From assembly GCF_022170825.1 (NCBI RefSeq), contig NZ_CP081878.1:2444001-2508000 (forward strand): DNA of 64,000 nt, in the 5' to 3' direction. Shown here piece by piece: positions 38,047-48,240 of this stretch. The notes beneath the pieces were generated by a model, which searched no databases, was not told the DNA's origin, and saw nothing but the letters and a program-made list of their open reading frames with translations. The DNA comes from Exiguobacterium acetylicum (GTDB taxonomy: Bacteria > Bacillota > Bacilli > Exiguobacteriales > Exiguobacteriaceae). The position numbers and the translations under genes are program-made. Numbering within the stretch: position 1 is the stretch's first letter; every line of letters starts with the position of its first letter.

Positions 38047-39831
38047 TTAGACCGTATATTTGTTTGACTCGATGAGACGTTTTGCGATGTCGCGTTTTGT
38101 ACCGATGACGTTGATCGGCTGGTAACGGCTGAATTTTTTGAGCGCTGAGAGCAACATCCGAAGTTCGTCGCCGCTTGCTGCCGCGTAAAGAGTCTCTTTC
38201 GCGTCACGCTCGACAGCTTCGAATGCTTGTTGCGCGAAGACTTCCGTATAACGGACTTTCAGTTCGCTCTTCTCGATGCCTTTATCGGCAATCGCTTTGT
38301 CCGTCCGGACGATCGCTGACTCAAGCGCATAGATTGCACTCATGATGTCGGCTGTATTCGCTAAGATCTCTTGCTCGCCTTGGAGTTTGTCCTGGTATTT
38401 CTGGACCGCTGTTCCGGCAGTCAACAAGAAGATTTTTTTCATCATCGCAAGTAAATGACGTTCGCGATCAAGTGGTGCTGTTCCGATTTCTGTCGGCATG
38501 AAGCTCATCACTTCTTGTTGCAGACGCTGTGCTTCCGCAAGCAATGGCAACTCGCCTTTCATCGCTTTCTTCAGCAATGTTCCTGGTACGAGGAGACGGT
38601 TGATTTCGTTCGTTCCTTCGAAGATCCGGTTGATCCGTGAATCGCGGTACATGTTCTCGACTTCATATTCTGCCATGAAGCCGTAACCACCGTGAATCTG
38701 AACTGCTTCGTCGATAACGTAATCAAATGTTTCCGAAGCAAAGACTTTGTTCATCGAGCATTCAATCGCATACTCAGCGATGGCATCGGCGATTTTCTTA
38801 CCGTCTTTGCTCTCTTCTTCCGACAGCTGATCAAGGCTATCTTGGAACAGACCACCTGTCCGATAGACTGAACTTTCCATCGCATACGTCTGTGCTGCCA
38901 TCGTCGCGAGTTTTTCTTGAATCAATGGGAACGAGCTGATTGGTGTTTTGAACTGCTTACGTTCGTTCGAGTACTGAACGGCGAGATCGATCGCCCGTTT
39001 TGACGAACCAACAGCACCAACAGCTAATTTATAACGACCGACGTTCAAGATGTTAAAGGCGATGACGTGGCCGCGTCCAATCTCACCAAGGACGTTATCG
39101 ACTGGTACTTCTGCATCTTGTAAGATCAACGTCCGTGTCGATGACCCTTTGATTCCCATCTTCTGCTCCTCGACGCCTGTCGAGACGCCTGGATATGATC
39201 CTTCAACGAGGAAGGCTGTGAACTTGTCACCGTCGATTTTTGCGTAGACGACGAACAAGCTTGCGAAACCAGCGTTCGTGATCCATTGTTTTTCACCGTT
39301 TAGGATGTAGTGCGTTCCTGCTTCATTCAAGACAGCTGTCGTTTTAGCACCGAGGGCATCCGAACCAGAGCCTGGCTCTGTCAATGCGTACGAAGCGATC
39401 CACTCCCCTGAAGCGAGTTTCGGCAAATATTTATGCTTTTGCTCTTCGTTACCGAAGAAGACGATTGGCAACGAACCGATTCCGACGTGTGCGCCGTAGC
39501 TGAGGGCGAATGAACGACCACGCGCGAACTTCTCCGTGATGATCGAAGACGAAATCTTATCCATCTGATAGCCGCCGTATGCTTCCGGAACATCTGCACC
39601 GAGTAAACCAAGCTCGCCTGCTTCACGGAGTAGACCGACCGACAGTTCGAACTCGTGTTTTTCGATCCGGTCAAGGACAGGAACGACACGATCTTCGACG
39701 AACTTCGCTGTCATATCACCAACCATTTTGTGTTCTTCTGAGAAATCCTCTGGTGTGAAAAGACGTTCTGGTGCTAACTCATCTAATACAAAACTGCCAC
39801 CTTTGATTAATTCGTTTGTCGTTTGGCTCAT
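38047..39831 (-). CDS. fadE: Acyl-CoA dehydrogenase
   Basis: This 594-residue FAD enzyme performs the first step of beta-oxidation. [14 protein letters not shown] and [11 protein letters not shown] are family signatures, and the catalytic glutamate lies in the [11 protein letters not shown] region. A C-terminal extension of about 190 residues places it in the YusJ group. It is the last gene of fadN-fadA-fadE, overlapping fadA by four bases. Confidence 0.94.
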   Translation of the reverse strand: MSQTTNELIKGGSFVLDELAPERLFTPEDFSEEHKMVGDMTAKFVEDRVVPVLDRIEKHEFELSVGLLREAGELGLLGADVPEAYGGYQMDKISSSIITEKFARGRSFALSYGAHVGIGSLPIVFFGNEEQKHKYLPKLASGEWIASYALTEPGSGSDALGAKTTAVLNEAGTHYILNGEKQWITNAGFASLFVVYAKIDGDKFTAFLVEGSYPGVSTGVEEQKMGIKGSSTRTLILQDAEVPVDNVLGEIGRGHVIAFNILNVGRYKLAVGAVGSSKRAIDLAVQYSNERKQFKTPISSFPLIQEKLATMAAQTYAMESSVYRTGGLFQDSLDQLSEEESKDGKKIADAIAEYAIECSMNKVFASETFDYVIDEAVQIHGGYGFMAEYEVENMYRDSRINRIFEGTNEINRLLVPGTLLKKAMKGELPLLAEAQRLQQEVMSFMPTEIGTAPLDRERHLLAMMKKIFLLTAGTAVQKYQDKLQGEQEILANTADIMSAIYALESAIVRTDKAIADKGIEKSELKVRYTEVFAQQAFEAVERDAKETLYAAASGDELRMLLSALKKFSRYQPINVIGTKRDIAKRLIESNKYTV

Positions 39832-41018
39832 TGTCCTGTTCCTCCTTCAACTAGTTCGAATACACCTGCTGCGCCCATTCCGCCACCGATACACATCGAG
39901 ACGACACCATACTGGACATTCCGGCGTTTCATTTCATGCAAGAGCGTTAATGTCAATTTCGTTCCTGTACAACCGAGTGGATGACCGAGGGCAATTGCTC
40001 CACCGTTGACGTTGACGATGTCTTCATTTAGTCCAAGCTCACGGATGACTCCGAGCGACTGCGAAGCGAACGCTTCGTTCAACTCGATTAAACCGACGTC
40101 CTCAAGCGTGATGCCTGCGAGTTCGAGCGCCTTCGGAATCGCGACAACCGGTCCGATACCCATGACTTCCGGACGGACACCACCGACAGCGAACGATTTG
40201 AACTTGCCGAGAATCGGTAAGCCTTGGCGTTCTGCCTCTTCCCGTTCCATGACGAGGACGGCAGCTGCGCCGTCTGACGTCTGCGAAGAGTTTCCTGCCG
40301 TGACGCTTCCGCCAAGGCGGAATGCTGGGCGAAGTTTCGCAAGACCTTCAGGAGACGAATCTGGACGAACGCCTTCATCGTGCTCGACGACGAATGTCTT
40401 CTCTTCGATTTTCAGTTCATCGTTGACGAATTGTTCCGTCACCGTCACTGGGACGATTTCTTCAGCAAACTTACCAGCTGCGATTGCGGCTGCTGCCTTT
40501 TGGTGACTCTTTAGTGCAAAGGCATCTTGATCTTCTCGTGAGACATTGTAGGTTGCAGCGACTTGCTCCGCTGTATGCCCCATGCTCATGTAGTACTCCG
40601 GTGCCGTATCGACGATCGACGGATTAGGTCGGACGACGTGACCCGGCATCGGGACTTGACTCATAGATTCGAGTCCACCGGCGACGACAGCGGTTGCTTG
40701 ACCCGTCATGATTTTCATTGCCGCGTCAGCAATCGATTGTAAACCACTTGAGCAGTACCGGTTTATTGTGATTGCCGGTACCTCGTGTGATAATCCACCA
40801 AGGACTGAAGCGTACCGGGCGATGTTCATCCCTTGCTCTGCTTCCGGTAAGGCACATCCGAGGATGACGTCATCGACCGCTCCCGTGTAACCGGACCGTT
40901 TCAACGTTTCCTGGATGGCGATGCCTGCTAATTCATCCGAGCGCATTGACTTGAATGCGCCCTTTTTTGCTTTTCCGACCGGTGTTCGTGCACCGGCGAC
41001 GATTACTGCTTCCTTCAT
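39828..41018 (-). CDS. fadA: Acetyl-CoA acyltransferase (3-ketoacyl-CoA thiolase)
   Basis: This 396-residue thiolase cleaves 3-ketoacyl-CoA. The nucleophilic cysteine is in NRYCSSGLQ, the second active-site cysteine in [11 protein letters not shown] and the histidine in GHPLGCTG. It is translated with fadE (ATGA-type overlap) and follows fadN by 17 bp. Confidence 0.96.
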   Translation of the reverse strand: MKEAVIVAGARTPVGKAKKGAFKSMRSDELAGIAIQETLKRSGYTGAVDDVILGCALPEAEQGMNIARYASVLGGLSHEVPAITINRYCSSGLQSIADAAMKIMTGQATAVVAGGLESMSQVPMPGHVVRPNPSIVDTAPEYYMSMGHTAEQVAATYNVSREDQDAFALKSHQKAAAAIAAGKFAEEIVPVTVTEQFVNDELKIEEKTFVVEHDEGVRPDSSPEGLAKLRPAFRLGGSVTAGNSSQTSDGAAAVLVMEREEAERQGLPILGKFKSFAVGGVRPEVMGIGPVVAIPKALELAGITLEDVGLIELNEAFASQSLGVIRELGLNEDIVNVNGGAIALGHPLGCTGTKLTLTLLHEMKRRNVQYGVVSMCIGGGMGAAGVFELVEGGTGQ

Positions 41019-41035
41019 CCGAATCCCCCCAGTCC

Positions 41036-43453
41036 TCAGTTACGAAGCGGCTTGCCTTTGACGAGCATGTGCTGCATCCGTTGTTGTGTTTTCATCTCAC
41101 CGATCAGGCTCAAGAAGGCTTCCCGTTCGATGTCGAGCATATATTGTTCATCGACGTGGCTACCGAAGGCGACGTTCCCACCGGCGATGACGTGTGCGAG
41201 TTTACTTGCGATTTTCAAATCATGTTCTGAGATATAACCGCCGTAGAACATTTCGCGTGTTGCGAGTTCAAGCGTCGCTTTACCGGCGCGACCAACGACT
41301 GGAATTTTCGCTTTCGCTGGTGCCGTGTAGCCAATCCGGTCAAGTTCCAAGACAAGTTGTTTCGCATCATACGTCAAGTGATCGCGGTTCATTGAGATTT
41401 GATCAATGGAGCGAACATATCCGAGTTCCCGTGCTTCAAAGGCTGATTTTGAGACTTTTGCCATCGCGACGTTTTCAAATGTCTTTTGCGCTGCTTTCTC
41501 GATGTTGACGAGTCCGTCTGGTGTGTTTTCTAACAGTCGACGATACGTGTTGACGTTTCCGCCGCCTCCTGGAATCAGACCGACACCGACTTCGACGAGT
41601 CCCATGTACGTTTCAAGACCAGCTTGCAGACGAGCTGCCGGAAGCGAGATCTCCGTACCACCACCAAGCGTCATCCCTTGTGGTGCAGCGACGATTGGGC
41701 GCGATGCGTAACGAATCTTTTGAATCGATTGTTGGAATTTGTTGATGATCCAGTCGAGTTCGAACCAGTTCTCATCTTCTGCTTCCATCAGCATCATCGC
41801 TAAGTTCGCACCGACACAGAAGTTTTTGCCATCGTTTGCGATGACGAGACCACGGTGGTTTTTCTCAACTAAATCGACTGACTGTTCGATCATCTGCATG
41901 ATGTCGACGCCAATCGCGTTGCTCTTCGATGTAAACTCGAGGACTGCGACATCGTCGCCGATATCAAGCAGGCGTGCTCCGTTATTCTCGAGTAAGACAC
42001 CGTTTGACTTCCGAACATCACGGAGTCGGATTTCCTTCGGATTGACTGTCGCTCCGACGTAGTCTTTTGTTGCAACGTCATAATGACGACCCGATGCATC
42101 ATAGAAACTCGTCTTTCCTGCTGCGAGCATCTCATCGACCCATGCCGGTACCGCGTATCCATCTTGTTTCATCTTCGCGACCGTTTTCTCGACGCCAAGT
42201 GCATCCCATGTCTCGAACGGTCCCATCTTCCAGCCGAAGCCCCATTTCATTGCTTCGTCGATCGCTTTGATGTCGTCTGCGATCTCGCCTGTCAGTTGTG
42301 CCGAATAGAGCAATGTTTTCGCGTGGATTGGCCAGAGTAACGCACCGACACGATCTTGTGCGAAGACGACGGCCTTCAGTTTGTTTTTTGCGCCCGGAAG
42401 TGCTTTTGCTTGTCCGATCGACGGTTCAGTAAGCGCTTTCTTTTCAACGTACTCGAATGTCTCAAGATCAAGTTCAAGGATCTGTTTTCCGACTTTCTTA
42501 TAGAAGCCTTGACCGGTCTTCGCACCGAGCGACCCTTGTTCGACAAGGCGACGCATTTCAGCCGGAACCGCGAACGTCTCCTTCTCTTCGCCTTCTGGCA
42601 ACAAGTCATAGACGTTGTTCGCGACATGAACGAACGTGTCGATGCCGACGACGTCGAGTGTTCGGAACGTCGCTGACCCTGGACGTCCGAGTAATGGACC
42701 GGTGACGGAATCGACCTCCCCGATCGAATAACCACCTTTTTTCATCTCGTCCATCGTCACGAGGAGACCGTATGTCCCGATTCGGTTACCGATGAAGTTC
42801 GGTGTGTCCTTCGCGATGACGACGCCTTTCCCGAGTCGTTCTTCTGCGAATTGTTTCATGAAGTCGACGACACTTGGATCCGTGTCTGACGTTGGAATCA
42901 ACTCGAGTAACTTCAGATAACGTGGTGGGTTAAAGAAGTGTGTCCCGAGGAAACGACGGTTGAACGATTCCGAGCGCCCTTCGCGCATTGCTTCAATCGA
43001 AATGCCCGATGTGTTCGAGCTGACGATTGCGTCTTCCCGAATGAACGGTTCGATCGTTTCAAACAATTGCTGTTTGACATCGAGTCGTTCGACAACGACT
43101 TCAACGATCCAGTCTGCTTCTTTCAAACGCTCTAAGTCGTCTTCTAAGTTTCCGACCTCGATGAAGTCGATCAATTTCTTCGACGCCAGTGGTGCTGGGT
43201 TTTGTTTCAAGAGTTTTTCGCGGTTATCGCGCGCGATGCGGGAACGGACGCGCGGATCACTCAGCGTCAAGCCCTGCTTCTCTTCTTGTGCTGTAAGTTC
43301 TTTTGGTACGATATCAAGCATCAATGTCCGTATGCCAGCATTCGCAAGATGTGCCGCGATGCCTGCACCCATCACCCCTGAACCGATGATGACGGCGAAT
43401 TGGATGTGTTTCGTCAACTGGATTGTGGTCGGCTGACCGATTTGACTCGCCAT
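41036..43453 (-). CDS. fadN: Enoyl-CoA hydratase / 3-hydroxyacyl-CoA dehydrogenase
   Basis: This 805-residue bifunctional enzyme carries out the middle two steps of beta-oxidation. The NAD-binding [20 protein letters not shown] opens the dehydrogenase domain and [14 protein letters not shown] follows. The C-terminal third has the crotonase oxyanion segments ([25 protein letters not shown]). The order dehydrogenase then hydratase is the Bacillus FadN (YusL) form, opposite to E. coli FadB. The start at 43453 has AGGGGG. A FadR-like operator lies upstream. Confidence 0.95.
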   Translation of the reverse strand: MASQIGQPTTIQLTKHIQFAVIIGSGVMGAGIAAHLANAGIRTLMLDIVPKELTAQEEKQGLTLSDPRVRSRIARDNREKLLKQNPAPLASKKLIDFIEVGNLEDDLERLKEADWIVEVVVERLDVKQQLFETIEPFIREDAIVSSNTSGISIEAMREGRSESFNRRFLGTHFFNPPRYLKLLELIPTSDTDPSVVDFMKQFAEERLGKGVVIAKDTPNFIGNRIGTYGLLVTMDEMKKGGYSIGEVDSVTGPLLGRPGSATFRTLDVVGIDTFVHVANNVYDLLPEGEEKETFAVPAEMRRLVEQGSLGAKTGQGFYKKVGKQILELDLETFEYVEKKALTEPSIGQAKALPGAKNKLKAVVFAQDRVGALLWPIHAKTLLYSAQLTGEIADDIKAIDEAMKWGFGWKMGPFETWDALGVEKTVAKMKQDGYAVPAWVDEMLAAGKTSFYDASGRHYDVATKDYVGATVNPKEIRLRDVRKSNGVLLENNGARLLDIGDDVAVLEFTSKSNAIGVDIMQMIEQSVDLVEKNHRGLVIANDGKNFCVGANLAMMLMEAEDENWFELDWIINKFQQSIQKIRYASRPIVAAPQGMTLGGGTEISLPAARLQAGLETYMGLVEVGVGLIPGGGGNVNTYRRLLENTPDGLVNIEKAAQKTFENVAMAKVSKSAFEARELGYVRSIDQISMNRDHLTYDAKQLVLELDRIGYTAPAKAKIPVVGRAGKATLELATREMFYGGYISEHDLKIASKLAHVIAGGNVAFGSHVDEQYMLDIEREAFLSLIGEMKTQQRMQHMLVKGKPLRN

Positions 43454-43475
43454 GATATACCCCCTGAGTTTAAAT

Positions 43476-43498
43476 TGAATGAACAACCATTCATTATA
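43476..43498 (-). promoter_or_regulatory. FadR-like operator overlapping the fad promoter
   Basis: TGAATG-N6-CATTCA is a perfect inverted repeat, next to a TATAAT -10 (43493-43498, minus strand). TetR-type FadR of Bacillus binds TGAATGA...TCATTCA sites and is released by long-chain acyl-CoA. Confidence 0.7.
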
Positions 43499-43636
43499 CT
43501 GACAAAAAAAGAAGCCAATCGGTTTTCGTTTGCTTCTTCTACATCTTCATCATAAATGAATAATGATTCAGTAGCAATAAAAAATCAGTCAATGGACAAA
43601 TTTTCCTGTTAGACTGATATAAAGGGGTGGTTGAAA

Positions 43637-44284
43637 ATGAGTCAAACTGAGCACGTATGGAATCAAAAAGCCGCTGACTGGGCGGAGCGCGCTGATGATA
43701 TGTGGACGAATGGCAGCCGCAAAACCGTTTTACCGTTCTTACGAAAAATGATCACCGGTGGTCGGTTGCTTGATCTCGGTTGTGGCGATGGTGCCGCCTG
43801 TCGACTACTGACACCGGACTTTCAAACAGTCGGACTCGATGTCTCTGACGAGATGATTCGAATTGCACGTCAGAAATCACCCGAGCAGACGTTCATCGTC
43901 GGAACGGGCGAAGCATTACCATTCGGTGATTATGCGTTTGACGTCGTTCTTGCCGTCAACTCACTCGAATGGTCGACACGTCCCGTCCAAGTACTGCAAG
44001 AAATCGAACGCGTTGCCCCACTTGTCGTCATCAGTCTACTCGGTCCGACAGCCGCACCACGGCAACTCGCTTATCGTCGTCTGTATGGCGAGGAAGTCGC
44101 AATGGGGAATACGATGATGCCGTGGGAATTGCTACAGCTAGCGAAAGAACGGGGCTGGACGTTACTTGATGAAGCAGTCATCCAAAAAGAAGGCGCCGTC
44201 ATGACAGGGCATCGCTTACTTGATCAAGCACATGCTTTCTCGTGTTTGTTTGCCTTTCAAACGACGACTGTGAGAGAGCGATAA
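43637..44284 (+). CDS. Class I SAM-dependent methyltransferase
   Basis: This 215-residue protein has motif I LLDLGCGDGAACRLL and post-I VGLDVSDEMI, followed by VVLAVNSLEW, as in UbiE/BioC-type small-molecule methyltransferases. The acceptor is unknown. The ATG at 43637 has a GGGGTGG site; a TTG two codons earlier is less likely. A small membrane-protein gene follows after two bases. Confidence 0.88.
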   Translation: MSQTEHVWNQKAADWAERADDMWTNGSRKTVLPFLRKMITGGRLLDLGCGDGAACRLLTPDFQTVGLDVSDEMIRIARQKSPEQTFIVGTGEALPFGDYAFDVVLAVNSLEWSTRPVQVLQEIERVAPLVVISLLGPTAAPRQLAYRRLYGEEVAMGNTMMPWELLQLAKERGWTLLDEAVIQKEGAVMTGHRLLDQAHAFSCLFAFQTTTVRER

Positions 44285-44286
44285 AT

Positions 44287-44544
44287 ATGTCATATAGCTA
44301 TTTTTTCACTTCCATATTGAACGTTGTCGGTATCTTCTTTTTATTCTACTTACAAAATCTCGGCATACTTGAAAGATGGCAGTTCTTCGTGGTCGCCATT
44401 GTTCTTTTCGTTGTACTGCAAGCTTTTGCAAGTCGCTTATTCCGTCGCTTTGAAGAAAAACGATTCCATCCACAGACGGCTGTTTTTCTGATTGTGCTAC
44501 TGTTTGCTGGAATTATTTTCGTAGCGAATGCCTTGTATCCTTGA
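44287..44544 (+). CDS. Small membrane protein of unknown function
   Basis: This 85-residue protein has three hydrophobic segments (about residues 5-20, 27-47 and 63-82). A basic loop (SRLFRRFEEKR) lies between the last two. I do not recognise the family. It starts two bases after the methyltransferase stop with a weak GAGAG site inside that gene, so it is probably translated by coupling. Confidence 0.7.
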   Translation: MSYSYFFTSILNVVGIFFLFYLQNLGILERWQFFVVAIVLFVVLQAFASRLFRRFEEKRFHPQTAVFLIVLLFAGIIFVANALYP

Positions 44545-44582
44545 TATAGATCGAGCCGTACTACAATGTTGCTAACCTCACT

Positions 44583-44716
44583 GTCTTCTCACCCGCTTTC
44601 CTCAGGCGAGACACAAGCCAGTCTTCCTCACCCTTCGGATGATGAATACGGGTCTTGTTTGTCTCTGACAGCGCGATAAAACACCGCGCTTTTTCCTGTA
44701 GGAGTCGGGTGAAGAC
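44583..44716 (-). repeat. Structured intergenic repeat, copy C (minus strand)
   Basis: Read on the minus strand, GTCTTC-ACCCG pairs with CGGGT-GA-GAAGAC, and inside that CCTaCAGG pairs with CCTGAGG, again with a bulged A. Internal hairpins are AGCGCG/CGCGCT (44670-44690) and CATCC/GGGTG. The AAGACCCG motif is kept. The internal hairpins differ completely in sequence from copies A and B while the frame is preserved. Confidence 0.75.
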
Positions 44717-44750
44717 ATGTGAGGAGAATGCAATCATTTGTTATCCAAAG

Positions 44751-44799
44751 AACTCAAAAGCGATCGATTTCTGTCAATGGAATCGATCGCTTTTGAGTT
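44751..44799. repeat. Perfect 19-bp inverted repeat between copies C and B
   Basis: AACTCAAAAGCGATCGATT and its exact complement are separated by 11 bases. It lies at the centre of the head-to-head pair of repeats. It lacks a clear T tail on either strand, so it is not an ordinary terminator. Confidence 0.8.
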
Positions 44800-44826
44800 T
44801 AGTTCATCTAGGACGGAACCAGTCAT

Positions 44827-44959
44827 CTTCGACTCCTACAGGAAAAGGAAGCATGCTATATGCTTCCGTCAGGGAATGGGAAGACCCGGCAAATCGCATG
44901 GAATGCGAGATGCCGCGGCTTACTTCCCGCCTGAGGAAAGCGAAGACGTTGGGAACGTC
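44827..44959 (+). repeat. Structured intergenic repeat, copy B
   Basis: The closing stem CTTCG/CGAAG contains CCTaCAGG (44835-44842) paired with CCTGAGG (44930-44936). Internal hairpins are GGAAGCATG/TATGCTTCC (44847-44867), TCGCAT/ATGCGA (44894-44908) and GACGTT/AACGTC (44945-44959). It is about 75 percent identical to copy A, and several differences are paired changes. It is divergently oriented to copy C. Confidence 0.78.
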
Positions 44960-44976
44960 CGGTATACTATGTATCT

Positions 44977-45795
44977 TCATCCTCCGTGCGTTCGCTGATG
45001 CACTTTTCTTAACCAGTCCTCTACACGTGTACTTCCCGTCATTTCTTCCCATTTCAGTCGGAAATAGAGTGTCTGTAGCATCTGTTTGACGTTACGATAC
45101 GTCGTCCACTCCGCATCACCCCATGTCACGTCACTCTCAAGCCATTCCTTAATATTACGTTCGATTCGTTGCAATAGGAGGTCTTCCGACAGTCCATGAC
45201 GACAAGCTTGCAACCATGCCGTCACCATCCGGTCTGCTTCTTCATCGATGTAGAGATAATCAGATCGCGTCAATTGACGAATCATCGCATCGATCGCTCC
45301 GATTTCCTCCTGCGGACGACTGGCTGGATGCGTAAACCAGACCGTATAAACATCGGCGATATACGCCATACTATGTGCCCATCCAGACCCGTCAATGAAT
45401 CCGCGGACATCTCTTTCTTGCTCCAAATAGGTTTGTAAGTAAGTGGACAGCCGATCCAGCTGATCTTGCGTCAGGACGTGCCGGGTTTTATCCATCACTA
45501 ACAGCTCAGCAAGTGCCAAAGCTGAAAACGATCGCGTCAGAACAGCGGTTGTATCCGACGTTCCCATCCGATACATCAATCCATGCCCGCTTAAAAGAAA
45601 ATCGAAAATCCGATTGGCCTCTTCTATCGTAAATGACTCTAATGCGATGTAGGTCGCTAACTGCGGATAGACCAATCCATCCCGCAACTCAGGATCCGTC
45701 GAACCAATATGTAAAAGTAACTCATCGAGTAACGCAGGTGTTACGCTCACGTCTTGTTGAAGCAGTTCTTTTAGCTGTTGTTCCGTTCGAGCCAT
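44977..45795 (-). CDS. DUF2785 family protein
   Basis: This 272-residue soluble, largely helical protein contains DGLVYPQLATYI and RGFIDGSGWAHSMAYIADV, which I recall as typical of DUF2785 proteins of Bacillales. Function is unknown. The start at 45795 has a GAAGGAGAG site; the longer frame crosses the proline dehydrogenase terminator. Its 3' end lies 17 bp from repeat copy B. Confidence 0.75.
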   Translation of the reverse strand: MARTEQQLKELLQQDVSVTPALLDELLLHIGSTDPELRDGLVYPQLATYIALESFTIEEANRIFDFLLSGHGLMYRMGTSDTTAVLTRSFSALALAELLVMDKTRHVLTQDQLDRLSTYLQTYLEQERDVRGFIDGSGWAHSMAYIADVYTVWFTHPASRPQEEIGAIDAMIRQLTRSDYLYIDEEADRMVTAWLQACRHGLSEDLLLQRIERNIKEWLESDVTWGDAEWTTYRNVKQMLQTLYFRLKWEEMTGSTRVEDWLRKVHQRTHGG

Positions 45796-45817
45796 CTTGT
45801 TCTCTCCTTCCTGAATC

Positions 45818-45846
45818 AAAAAAGACGATGCAGCGCTGCATCGCCT
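45818..45846 (-). terminator. Terminator of the proline dehydrogenase gene
   Basis: GGCGATGCAGC pairs with GCTGCATCGTC and is followed by TTTTTT on the minus strand. The last codons of the gene are just before it. Confidence 0.82.
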
Positions 45847-45853
45847 TCTACAC

Positions 45854-46774
45854 TTATCCTTTAACCATTCCTTTAAGAACGAAAGCAACGTTTGCCGGTC
45901 GTTCTGCTAAGCGGCGCATGAAGTAACCGTACCAGTCACGTCCGTAAGGAACGTAGACACGGACTTTATAGCCTTGTTTGACGAGTTCGAGTTGACGCTC
46001 GACCCGAATGCCGAATAACATCTGGAATTCGAACTGGTCTTTTTCGATTCCGTTTTCTTTAGCGTAACGGATGATTTGCTCGATCATCGCATCGTCATGC
46101 GTTGCGACCGCAGCATAGTTTCCGAGTGATAATTGTAATTTCACGAGCTTGATGTAGTTGTGGTCGACGTCTTCTTTTTCTGGGAACGCCACCGTTGCCG
46201 GCTCTTTGTATGCCCCTTTGACGATCCGGAGATTCGTCTCGAAACGTCCGACACGTTTGATATCATCTTCCGAACGGTACAGGTATGACTGGATGACTGT
46301 TCCGATGTTATCGAAAGATTGGCGCAATTCTTCAAACAATTGAATCGTCTTTTCACAACGTGGCTCATCTTCCATATCGATCGTGACAAAGACACCAAGT
46401 TCTTTCGCCCGTGTTAAGATCCGCTCCATGTTCGAGCGAATCAAGTCGTCCGAGATATCGAGTCCAAGTGATGTCAGTTTCAACGAGAGTTGCGAGTCTA
46501 ATTTTTCTTCCGCAATCATCTCTACCGCACGAATACATTCTTGTGTCATCATCTCTGCTTCTGCTACCGTGGAGATGAACTCCCCTAAATGGTCCATCGT
46601 GACGCATAATCCTTTTGCGTTCAATTCCTGGATCGCCCGTTTTGATGCTTCCAATGAATCCCCTGCCACGAAGCGACTTGCTCCGAATTTAAGCCCGTAT
46701 CGCTTGGCGAGACCGTTCAATGTCTTGTTTTGCGATAAGAAGATAAAACCATCCCGTAGTACTTTTTCCATCAC
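45854..46774 (-). CDS. Proline dehydrogenase
   Basis: This 306-residue FAD TIM-barrel enzyme oxidises proline to pyrroline-5-carboxylate. VTIDMED and RIVKGAYKEP are flavin and substrate-site motifs, and the C-terminal RVYVPYGRDWYGYFMRRLAERP is the family signature. It is the monofunctional type of Gram-positives (FadM/PutB/YcgM). Either a GTG at 46774 or the next ATG may start it, both behind AGGGGG. No P5C dehydrogenase gene is nearby. A cre-like site overlaps the promoter, suggesting repression on preferred sugars. Confidence 0.94.
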   Translation of the reverse strand: MMEKVLRDGFIFLSQNKTLNGLAKRYGLKFGASRFVAGDSLEASKRAIQELNAKGLCVTMDHLGEFISTVAEAEMMTQECIRAVEMIAEEKLDSQLSLKLTSLGLDISDDLIRSNMERILTRAKELGVFVTIDMEDEPRCEKTIQLFEELRQSFDNIGTVIQSYLYRSEDDIKRVGRFETNLRIVKGAYKEPATVAFPEKEDVDHNYIKLVKLQLSLGNYAAVATHDDAMIEQIIRYAKENGIEKDQFEFQMLFGIRVERQLELVKQGYKVRVYVPYGRDWYGYFMRRLAERPANVAFVLKGMVKG

Positions 46775-46846
46775 TCATGATTCCCCCTAAATAAATGCTA
46801 GGCTGTTTTACCGTATCGGTTCACATCTCTGCACTCATATTATGCC

Positions 46847-46861
46847 ATAAAGCGCTTACAT
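46847..46861 (-). promoter_or_regulatory. cre-like CcpA site upstream of proline dehydrogenase
   Basis: ATGTAAGCGCTTTAT (minus strand) matches the cre consensus WTGNAANCGNWNNCW at all but one specified position. It overlaps the stop codon of the TVP38 gene and lies just upstream of a TAATAT -10 region. Confidence 0.6.
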
Positions 46862-47530
46862 ACGCTCTTTATTTCGTTTATTTTTGAGAATCCGTTGGGC
46901 AACAAGTCCTACGGTAAAGAATAAGACATACAATCCAATCGCAACGAAAAATTGCCAAGAGAATGGATCACGAAGGCTTGAACCGATATTGTTGTAAACG
47001 AACGCACCGGGAATGATCCCGAGATAATTGGCGATGGCGAACTGTTTGAAGCGGATTTTCGAGAGACCTGACGCGTAACTGATCGCATCAAACGGAAACA
47101 ATGGAATCAACCGGACGACTAAGACAACGAGAAAGCCGTTCGTTGCAATCCGTTCGTCAAGTCCCTGTATCTTCCCTTTCCCGATCAACTTTTCGACACC
47201 ACGGCGACCGAGCAGCCGGGCGATCCAAAAGCTGAGCAAGCCACCAGTACCGGCACCAATGACGTCGAGTAATGTGCCGAGCCACGGACCATACGTATAG
47301 CCACCGAACAACGTTAGTAAACTAGCCGGGAAAAAGACGAGTGGTCGCACCGTGTACGCGAGCACATAAAGCAACATCCCGGTCAGACCTTGATCCCGTA
47401 CCCAATCAGACAATGCTTGAATGTCGAATTGCTCCAGCATTCCAGACAGCCGGAAGTACAGGAGCAACCCAAGACCAAACATAAAATACAGCGTGAGCGG
47501 GAGCCAGTCCCGAAGCCGTAGTTTCTTCAT
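46856..47530 (-). CDS. TVP38/TMEM64 (SNARE-associated/VTT) family membrane protein
   Basis: This 224-residue protein has about six hydrophobic segments. It contains the VTT core FFPASLLTLFGGYTYGPWLGTLLDV and the later RLIPLFPFDAISYASGL, where F-x-F-D is a family hallmark. Members of this DedA-related superfamily move phospholipids or undecaprenyl phosphate; the role here is unknown. Its start overlaps the hemolysin III stop (ATGA) and has no ribosome site, so it depends on coupling. Confidence 0.88.
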   Translation of the reverse strand: MKKLRLRDWLPLTLYFMFGLGLLLYFRLSGMLEQFDIQALSDWVRDQGLTGMLLYVLAYTVRPLVFFPASLLTLFGGYTYGPWLGTLLDVIGAGTGGLLSFWIARLLGRRGVEKLIGKGKIQGLDERIATNGFLVVLVVRLIPLFPFDAISYASGLSKIRFKQFAIANYLGIIPGAFVYNNIGSSLRDPFSWQFFVAIGLYVLFFTVGLVAQRILKNKRNKERM

Positions 47531-48240
47531 GACATCGTCGCCGGAGCAACGTAATAGAAAATCGAGAGGAAGATCAAGACACTGCCGGCAAGGACGAACA
47601 GATGCCAAATCGCGTGGTTATACGGCAAGCGTGCCCAGACGTAGAAGATGACGCCGAGGGAATACGCGAGTCCACCACCGAGAAGGAGTAAGAATCCTTG
47701 TAACCCGAGTGCTTCATAGATCGGCTTAATCGCAAATAGACAGCACCAGCCGAGAATCAGATAAGACGCATTCGAGATCCAGACGTATTTACCTGTCGAA
47801 TAGAGCTTCCAGATGATGCCGAGCGTTCCGACACCCCAGACGATGCCAAGCAACGTCCAGCCGAGCGGACCACGGAGCGTGATTAAGGCGAACGGTGTAT
47901 AACTACCGGCAATCAAGAGATAGATACCAGCATGATCTAAAATTTGTAAGACCTTATTCGCTTTCGTGTGCATCAGTGAATGCATCAAGGTCGAGAACAG
48001 ATAAAGGAGAATCATCGTTGCCCCGAAGATACTGACAGCAGTGACGTTCCAAGCGCTGCCGGATTTCGTCGCCTGCAAGATTAATAGGACAAGCGCGACG
48101 ATACTGAAAATGACACCCAATCCGTGTGTAATGGCACTAGCGATCTCCTCTTTCAAGGAGTCACCTTTTGCGAGTAGCTCTTCGATCGTTTCTTTCGATT
48201 GTTGCTTGATCGTTTGCTTAAGTTCTTTTTTGGTAACCAA
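47527..48240 (-). CDS. Hemolysin III family (PAQR) membrane protein
   Basis: This 237-residue protein has seven hydrophobic helices and the PAQR-type residues ITHGLG, STLMHSLMH, ILDHAGIYLLIAGSYTPFA and a late NHAIWHLFV motif that together form a zinc site. A polar region of about 35 residues precedes helix 1. I prefer the TTG at 48240, which has GTAGGTG six bases upstream. An ATG ten codons earlier lies only about ten bases after the probable transcription start and has no ribosome site. True haemolytic activity is doubtful for the family. Confidence 0.85.
   Translation of the reverse strand: MVTKKELKQTIKQQSKETIEELLAKGDSLKEEIASAITHGLGVIFSIVALVLLILQATKSGSAWNVTAVSIFGATMILLYLFSTLMHSLMHTKANKVLQILDHAGIYLLIAGSYTPFALITLRGPLGWTLLGIVWGVGTLGIIWKLYSTGKYVWISNASYLILGWCCLFAIKPIYEALGLQGFLLLLGGGLAYSLGVIFYVWARLPYNHAIWHLFVLAGSVLIFLSIFYYVAPATMS

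Noticed and set aside
44655-45089. 144-codon plus-strand frame through copies C and B
   Set aside because: It consists almost wholly of repeat sequence and extends into the 3' end of the DUF2785 gene on the other strand. No ribosome site or protein-like composition is present.
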